The notes under the pieces are model-generated. The model made no database searches. It was not told the DNA's origin and was given only the letters and a program-made list of their open reading frames with translations. A DNA stretch of 64,000 bases, taken from positions 315,838-379,837 of the forward strand of contig KQ964251.1 in NCBI GenBank assembly GCA_001566295.1. Reading direction: 5' to 3'. This document shows positions 58,801 to 64,000 of the stretch, in pieces. A program made the translations under genes and the position numbers. Each line of letters opens with the position of its first letter. Positions within the stretch are counted from its first letter, which is position 1. This DNA comes from Microdochium bolleyi (Eukaryota; Ascomycota; Sordariomycetes; Xylariales; Microdochiaceae).

Positions 58801-61800
58801 TCATCTCGCTCACATGGCGCAGCATCAGTATTATCAGGGAGGCCCGTATATGACGCAGCCGATGCCTTATGCGCATGGCGTGCCGAACGTATATACTGGG
58901 AATGGCCAAGCACAAGCGCCAGGGCAACCTATGCAAAACGCTCTTCCTGGCGCACAGGCTCAACAGCAAAACCCAGGCCAGGTCGGCTATCCATCACAGA
59001 CACCTGCACCAGCTCAGCTTCCCCCTGGCTACGGTGCTTCTGCGGTCAACAGACCCCCAGCCGCAGGTCAACAAGGCGCATACAGCTCACCGTATGCGCG
59101 GCCACCTCCTCCAGCTCCACCCGCGCAAAGCAATCCTATCAAGGACGAGCCCAGTACATCTGGTGCGGTTCAGCGTTCGCCACCGATGTTGCAGCCAGTT
59201 GTTCCACTAGCTACGCCGATGAAACCGCCACAACAAGCGCAGGTGGCTCCTCAGCAACACCAAAGTCAACTACAGCGGACTGCACAGCCAGCAACCGCTA
59301 CAGCAGCACCGGCCAACAGACCTCATCTCACCCCTGAAATGGAGAAGGCCATTGCACAATTCAAGACCAATGTTATGGCTGATCTCTCCAAGCATACAAA
59401 GAATGCTGGCCAGATCATAGATGCTGCGATTGGTCGAGTTCGCGGGCTTTCGACACCACCGACTGTACCTGGATTCGAGGAGGTGGAGCGAACTCTCGTC
59501 AATGGCTTGCAGATGATGATAAGCAAGATGCAGAAGGTTGAGATGCGTAGTGCAACACCTGCCTCGGCGTCCCCCGCTCCGGCACACTCACAGGCACAAA
59601 AGCAGCCAGCTCTGTCTCAACCACCTAGGCCGGCACAGCCACTGAGCCAAGCTACACCATCTACGCATACAGCCTCGCCAGCTGTGACAGCGTCCGTGGC
59701 ACAACGAGCTGTACAGCCTCAGCAGATGACGCCAGCGCCCGCTGGTATACATCAAGCACCTGTGCAGAACAGTCAACCGGCTCAGCCGATGCCGCAGGCT
59801 GCGCAGCAAAACTATGCCCAAGCAAGGTCGTTACCACAGACACAGGCACAACCGGCACGGGCCCCGGCGCCTGCTCAACACGCCGCGTCTGCCCATTCGC
59901 ATGCGCAGACATCTGCCGTACCTCAGGCACAGACAGTTGCACCCGTACAGCCGCCTGCTCGGCCTCAAGCTCCAGCACAAACTCCTGCACAAAACCAGCC
60001 CTTGCCACAGCAGCGCGCTCAAGTCCCGCAGCAAACAAAAGCTCAGCCAGCGCAGCAACTTGCACCTGTCAAGACGACGCCCATTCCCACAGCGGCAGCA
60101 GCAAGCGCTGGTGCGGCGCTCGCTGCAAGTACTACGTGTGATGCGGAGATCCAGCGCAGAATCAAGAGCTTCAGGGAGAGCATTATTGGCACGTTGAAAG
60201 CAAAGACAAATCAAGCGGAGGCTATTGTAGACTCGGCAATCCGTCGAGCTCAAGGGCTTTCGAATCCGGGAGCGTTCAAGGGCTGGGAGCAGGCGGATCG
60301 ACTTATGTACGAGTCTGTAACCAAAATCATCGACGATGTTCGCAAGCGGCAAGGCTTGGCCGCACAAGCAGCATCTGGCACAGCATCCGCACGATCATCT
60401 CAAACGCCAGCACCCGCAGCCGCGCCTCAAAAGGCTCCCTCTGCTTCTCCAGCGCCAGGCACGCCCGGGATGCCCTCGCCAGCCACTCACTCAAGCAACC
60501 AACCAAGACTCATCCACAGTCAGGGCCAGCCAGGGGCGGCGTCGCCATCTAACGTGCCAACGACTACTCCGAGCATGAAAGCAGCGACACCCTACGTACC
60601 GAGGCCAGGCATCTCTGTCGCAAGACCAGCTAGTTCGCAAGCCCAGCGGCCTAGCCCAAGCAGTGCGGCTAGTCCTCCCGCTCCCCGCAAAGAATCCGTG
60701 TCCGGAAGTACTGTAGCCACAGGTCTTAGTCCTGTGATCGAATCGCAGCTGCCAAAGAATCCTAGCCCAGCAGTTGCCGCATCGGGAAGCATTCATCCGC
60801 CGTCAGCCCCGAAACCTGGGATGCCTCCTGCACAGGCGAGTGCTCCAGCCATCAAGCAGAATTTCGCTCAAGGTGCATCAAGCAGTAGTCCCGCTATCAA
60901 GACTACCTTGCCCAAGCCTAACTTTACTGGTGCAGTAAATCCCAGTGCTGGGGTCATGGATCAAATAGCTGCGCAGAAGCCACGACCAGCCAATACAGGC
61001 TTGACCAGTGCATCTGTACCTCAACAAAGACCAGTGGTCGGCTCATCTTCCGCATCCCCTGTACAGCCTACGATTGGGAAACCGCCTATCACCACACCGA
61101 ACTTCTCTGGTGCAGCACGTCCAAGTGCTGGTGTTGTAAGCCAGATAACGGGCCACCAGCAGCGCAATGCTGCCGATTCTGCGATGGCGAAGTTCCCCAG
61201 TCCGGCACCTCCAAGCGCCGGAGTGCTCGACCAGATTACAAGTCAGCACCAGAAACTGGCGAATCAACAAGCTGCCAAACCTGCGAGCGCGGCCCCTGCT
61301 CGACCGCCAGCCCCAGCTTCTGCGTCCGTGCCTGCGCAATCGAGTGCGCCTCAACCAGTGATGCCGAAGCCCATGGCTGTTCCGCAGAGCGCAGCCGCGA
61401 CAAACATTGCAGCGAACGCGCAGCCAGTTGCCATACAAGCCACAGCTCCTCGGCCACCAGCAGCTCAAACCCCGAACCCACAAGCTGCGAATCCGCAGGC
61501 CCATGCTCCGCGCCCAGTGCCGTCTCAAGCCCCAAGTCCAAAACCATCGTCTGCTCAGAATCCGGCTTCCAATCTGCAGGTTGCTCAGATGCCAGCTGCT
61601 CAAGCGCCGATCAGCCAAGCGACACCAACTCAGACGTCATCTACTCGAGCGCCAGGAATCCCAGCTCCGACTGTGCACGCATCGCCTACGCAGCATCTGG
61701 CTGCAAAGCCCTCGACTACACCAGGACCAGCAGTCAAAGCAGGATTTAGCCAGCTCTCAGCTAAGCAAGCGCCAGCTGCACCAGGGACGGATGCTGAACG

Positions 61801-62053
61801 ACCACCGGCTCCTCATGCGCCAGCTGTGAAGGCTGCCGTGGCGCAGCCTGCAGCACCAGTAGCGCCCAGTCGGCCGGGTGTCGCTCCATCAACAGCACCA
61901 CAACCGGTCTTGCAAAAGCCAACAGACGCGTTAGTTGGCAGCCAGACTCCGGCGCCCAACCAGCTTGCGGGTCAAAAACGCCCACTGGAGCCAGAAGCCA
62001 ATAAGAGTGGAGAGGAGCCACAGGTCAAGAAGGTTGCCATCTCTGCTGAGTGA
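55841..62053 (+). CDS. FHL1: FHA + forkhead transcription regulator, Fhl1-like
   Basis: A single-exon gene of 2070 residues. Fhl1 in yeast, with Ifh1, controls ribosomal-protein genes; here the role is inferred. An FHA domain spans about residues 360-585, interrupted by a ~120-residue basic/acidic insert: TTYAVIIGRDQKA then KKTKGISRQHLKIQF and HRNGFFVGDIICKD. Two AT-hook-like cores, GRPPKDG (about 778) and VGRPRKNP (about 822), precede the forkhead domain at about 890-980 (KNYGVLIDEALGHGPPEGLT; recognition helix WESSVRHNL; LWSRVPG). The C-terminal half is Gln/Pro/Ala-rich and contains a ~65-residue helical unit twice (about 1167-1234 and 1433-1504) and three PSAGV-type repeats (1700-1800). 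The start is the first in-frame ATG. Length exceeds yeast Fhl1 (about 940) roughly twofold. Confidence 0.88.
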   Translation: MTSSNAPAAGGRIDSDDRGGLERSPDSQPPLPPPSAPSQPGQSPPDGFATASSAPTPAVNTSPDAPPAPLSGSLDVDPAAPSARLTEAALAMPAASTQSNTNGTDGPGFYGPPTQLHPAAQQTPQLGTNIASQPPQLPMLDTTMDALNHVGNFGADDDYNDHPMLSPPTVSPLSTPAVTHVNFDDDKDMDAMMLSGPSNTTESGKKGLQEAAAIVPSAASGLLQSKSLGTAADPIAMDLDEPQLPEMSHYHAQLIRQHGLGTPGNRRSGPSGIPRTLEHMQSIATTDPEPDSMQRYANGNVDPNVLIMALANASGSQLNHLPNAVAPSEISLHDRTSYTQEDNDPTTPSASARTSQNLESFARIEFEDSVFQMTTYAVIIGRDQKAINQARKDERRMEVYRRRVEDAMRNGLPPPTPIAFDRGKFSKSYVSEEGGMLGPESDGEENAKTHRKRRIASAHASVNGDDGNDAESAERVKSNRQYVSHTPGAAAVDVGTLQPSVAHIPFIGIHSPGPDIAKKTKGISRQHLKIQFNETLGVFQAVALHRNGFFVGDIICKDEHPVTIRSGEKLQIKDVSFRFIINGVEEGKTGGEELDEETSSKRMSIGGKEMSFDFEHSDNEKYQDSSEDLSPPAETVKSPTPLPAPSSSPVAQRVPPPAPAPAPVAIPPAESTPDPLPRMPSPVALPMPDPMHHGLSMEELALSQLQEAVSRASPSDPEPAPPPPPQQQQQHLPMPHVHEPIEQPPMVPMEDMRMIDASTLGLGDEFPPEFLMQIPKRRGPGRPPKDGIMSKRERRLLKKQLQESSRKTLPQEPQGEKIKRPVGRPRKNPLPEDGQMTEKRKYNKRKSIEDGDIGSDAERRAREKKDKKVRPKSPPLQLNKEDFTEEQLAKPSKNYGVLIDEALGHGPPEGLTLKQIYKRITQRYPWFYFHAETKGWESSVRHNLIGNEAFRKAETTGLWSRVPGVELDAGKKRKAVSPDRHMGGPHGHLAHMAQHQYYQGGPYMTQPMPYAHGVPNVYTGNGQAQAPGQPMQNALPGAQAQQQNPGQVGYPSQTPAPAQLPPGYGASAVNRPPAAGQQGAYSSPYARPPPPAPPAQSNPIKDEPSTSGAVQRSPPMLQPVVPLATPMKPPQQAQVAPQQHQSQLQRTAQPATATAAPANRPHLTPEMEKAIAQFKTNVMADLSKHTKNAGQIIDAAIGRVRGLSTPPTVPGFEEVERTLVNGLQMMISKMQKVEMRSATPASASPAPAHSQAQKQPALSQPPRPAQPLSQATPSTHTASPAVTASVAQRAVQPQQMTPAPAGIHQAPVQNSQPAQPMPQAAQQNYAQARSLPQTQAQPARAPAPAQHAASAHSHAQTSAVPQAQTVAPVQPPARPQAPAQTPAQNQPLPQQRAQVPQQTKAQPAQQLAPVKTTPIPTAAAASAGAALAASTTCDAEIQRRIKSFRESIIGTLKAKTNQAEAIVDSAIRRAQGLSNPGAFKGWEQADRLMYESVTKIIDDVRKRQGLAAQAASGTASARSSQTPAPAAAPQKAPSASPAPGTPGMPSPATHSSNQPRLIHSQGQPGAASPSNVPTTTPSMKAATPYVPRPGISVARPASSQAQRPSPSSAASPPAPRKESVSGSTVATGLSPVIESQLPKNPSPAVAASGSIHPPSAPKPGMPPAQASAPAIKQNFAQGASSSSPAIKTTLPKPNFTGAVNPSAGVMDQIAAQKPRPANTGLTSASVPQQRPVVGSSSASPVQPTIGKPPITTPNFSGAARPSAGVVSQITGHQQRNAADSAMAKFPSPAPPSAGVLDQITSQHQKLANQQAAKPASAAPARPPAPASASVPAQSSAPQPVMPKPMAVPQSAAATNIAANAQPVAIQATAPRPPAAQTPNPQAANPQAHAPRPVPSQAPSPKPSSAQNPASNLQVAQMPAAQAPISQATPTQTSSTRAPGIPAPTVHASPTQHLAAKPSTTPGPAVKAGFSQLSAKQAPAAPGTDAERPPAPHAPAVKAAVAQPAAPVAPSRPGVAPSTAPQPVLQKPTDALVGSQTPAPNQLAGQKRPLEPEANKSGEEPQVKKVAISAE

Positions 62054-63103
62054 GCTGGGACAAGCATCATAAGGAACACAGTAACTCACGGACAGAAGCA
62101 GAGAGGGGCGAGAGGCCACTGATACCCAAAGGAGGAGGGAAGGACGAAGAAATGACACGACTATCATGAACTACGAGATGGGTTTTGCGGAACTGCGGTG
62201 GCAGCATGTTTTTGTTTTTGTTATTCAACTTTTACACATGGTCACTAAAAGGATCAAGAAGGACGCACGGCGTTGGAAGGATGATAGTTCTTTGGGTTTG
62301 CTTAATTTCGTCATGACATGCTAGACAGAGCAAACAAGCGAACGTAACGAGCAGCCCATGTCGTTACAGTCGCTGTCTGTCTCCTTTCTAGGTCATCTTA
62401 TCTATCTCCTTAAAACAGCATGGCGTACACCTGCCCTTCGACGGCGTTTCGCTAGTTGAGCTACAGGTACAAAATATAGGCTCATTTGCTCTTCAAGAGT
62501 GCGCTCGCGCCGCTGGACCATGTCTTGGATTCGTGAGGATATTCATCCATAAGGCAGTGCGTTCGAGAGTGACGCGGTAGTGATCTTTGCCCATGGGTGT
62601 ACCGACCCGTAGGTCTCTAAAAGTGTACGTCACAATACTCGAGACTACTGGCCTGGTATATACATGTGTGGAAAACAATCAGGTTGTTGTGCCCTGTACG
62701 TATCTTAGAAATGTATTGTTGTATCGCCATACCATCTGTGTTGAAAGGCATACACCGATGCTCGCTCCCGACTATACTCTCTACCTCGCCGCCGTTATCC
62801 CGGACAGTATGTCTAAATCATATATACGTGTACGACCCAAAGCCCTCCGAAGGATCCTCGAAAAAACAAAAACAAAACAAGCAAAAAACGCCCGCCGCCG
62901 ACACCTCGACCGTTATGCATGCAGGCAAAAGCAGCCTCCTGTTCTCGTGTTGTATTCGTTGAAGTTGAGTCTACGCCAGAGTCTTTTTTTAATCTTTGTT
63001 CTCGTGATGTCAAAGCAGTGTTGATATGTGTCTATTGCCGTATAAGTCGCAGAAGAAGAGAAGCAAGATTGCTGAAGGTGCTTAAAATAGGCCCGGAAGC
63101 ACC
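62054..63103. other. Convergent intergenic region (FHL1-like / C1-THF synthase)
   Basis: A 1.05-kb gap between convergent genes, A/T-rich and with long A- and T-runs near 62860-62880 and 62980-62990. Two 3' UTRs are expected here. No gene is supported. Confidence 0.45.
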
Positions 63104-64000
63104 TTAGAAGAGCCCCTGGACCTCTCCAGTCTCGACATCGACATCGACGTTGAGGTATCCAGGGGCAGTGGGGAGACCGGGAATGGTCTGGATGTCAGCA
63201 GCCAAGGCATACCTGTTCATATGTCAGCAGTCAAGCTCCACATTATCGTCCTGGTGTACGTATGGGACCACTTACAAGTAACCAGCGCCAGCCGCCATCC
63301 GCACGTCCCTGACAGGCACAGTGAAGCCGGTGGGGGCACCCTTGAGCTCGGGATCGTGGGACAGCGAGTATTGCGTCTTGGCGACGCAGATGGGCAGGTT
63401 CGCAAAGCCCTGCCTGGTGTACGTGTCCACCTTCTTTTGCGCGAGCTCGGAAAACTCGACAGCCGCGGCACCGTACATCTTCTTGCAGATGGTCTCCATG
63501 CGCTCTTGCACGGAGCCGCCCTCCGTCTCGTACAGCAGCTTGAAGTCCTTGGGCTTCTCGGAGGCAGCGATAACACCCTTGGCCAGGTCGATGGCACCCT
63601 TGCCGCCTTCAGCCCAGTGGTTAGCCATGATGGCGTCTTCGGCGCCGGCAGCGATGGCCTCCTCCCGGAGCGCGGCAATCTCGGCGTCCGTGTCGGTCGC
63701 GAACTTATTGACCGCCACAACTACGGGGCAGCCGTAAGACTTGGCGTTCTCGATGTGCTTCTTGAGGTTGACACATCCCTTGCGCAGAATTTCGACGTTC
63801 TCCTCCTTGTACACGGCATGCAATGGCGCGCCGGGCGTAATGGGGGGGCCGCCACCGTGCACCTTCAAGGCACGAACTGTGGCGACAATGACGACAACAT
63901 CGGGGACAAGACCAGAGGCACGGCACTTGATGTTGAAGAAGCGTTCACCACCCATGGTGAAGTCGAAGCCAGCCTCTGTGACTGCAAAACCGGCCTTTGC
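63104..64000 (-). CDS. ADE3: C1-tetrahydrofolate synthase, C-terminal part (formate-THF ligase domain), cut by window edge
   Basis: Trifunctional folate enzyme; the visible part is the 10-formyl-THF synthetase domain, which makes 10-formyl-THF from formate, THF and ATP for purine synthesis. Two exons are visible on the minus strand: (beyond 64000)-63276 and 63212-63104, giving the last 277 residues. Recognisable stretches are GFDFTMGGERFFNIKCR, LKVHGGGPPITPGAPL, VVVAVNKFATDTDAEI, ANHWAEGGKGAIDLAKGV and LPICVAKTQYSLSHDP, ending ETGEVQGLF. The rest of the gene, including the dehydrogenase/cyclohydrolase domains if present, lies outside. Whether it is the cytosolic (Ade3) or mitochondrial (Mis1) form cannot be told from the C-terminus. 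Confidence 0.94.

Overview
The window is nuclear DNA of a filamentous ascomycete (Pezizomycotina, most likely a Sordariomycete). It has moderately GC-rich coding sequence, compact genes with 0-4 short introns (mostly 50-90 nt, GTRNGT donors, CTRAY-type branch points, YAG acceptors), intergenic gaps of 0.3-2.8 kb, an intron-containing nuclear tRNA, and proteins typical of filamentous fungi (DUF6536, GRDP-like, 2H phosphoesterase). I saw no transposon, CRISPR array, viral segment or secondary-metabolite cluster. All exon boundaries were derived by hand from splice sites and frame continuity; each listed model closes in frame at its total exon length.

Layout. 1-1.1 kb: no recognisable gene. 1.1-2.6 kb (-): glutathione-dependent formaldehyde dehydrogenase. 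It is divergent from 4.3-7.7 kb (+) nucleoporin Nup85, which is followed by 8.6-12.0 kb (+) FACT subunit Spt16 and 12.8-14.8 kb (+) a GRDP-like protein. 15.4-15.5 kb (-): tRNA-Tyr with an intron. 16.1-17.0 kb (-): a short-chain dehydrogenase, divergent from 17.8-18.6 kb (+) the NatA catalytic subunit. 19.1-22.1 kb (-): a 998-residue unknown protein with two PPxY motifs. 22.9-24.3 kb (-): eIF2B beta, divergent from 25.8-27.5 kb (+) the Nem1 phosphatase. 29.1-29.8 kb (+): a small DUF1761-type membrane protein. 30.7-31.5 kb (-): Nhp2. 34.4-36.5 kb (+): a DUF6536 membrane protein. 37.5-41.3 kb (-): a large leucine-rich-repeat protein with a PP1-docking-like motif. 43.7-44.9 kb (+): a 2H phosphoesterase-like protein. 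45.6-46.5 kb (-): ribosomal protein eL42. 47.7-49.2 kb (-): a SAP-like/membrane unknown. 49.9-52.0 kb (-): cytochrome P450, divergent from 53.8-55.2 kb (+) a molybdate transporter. 55.8-62.1 kb (+): an FHA + forkhead regulator of the Fhl1 type. 63.1 kb to the right edge (-): C-terminal part of C1-tetrahydrofolate synthase.

Most genes are housekeeping: nuclear pore and envelope, chromatin, translation, rRNA pseudouridylation, one-carbon metabolism. They show no operon-like logic. Four (eIF2B beta, Nhp2, eL42, Fhl1-like) concern ribosomes or translation, but they are scattered, and co-location probably reflects chance synteny. I did not find a clear new multi-gene system. The best leads are within single proteins: a duplicated helical domain in the Fhl1-like regulator, the PPxY protein, the RVxF-bearing LRR protein, and a stop-free in-frame intron in the molybdate transporter.
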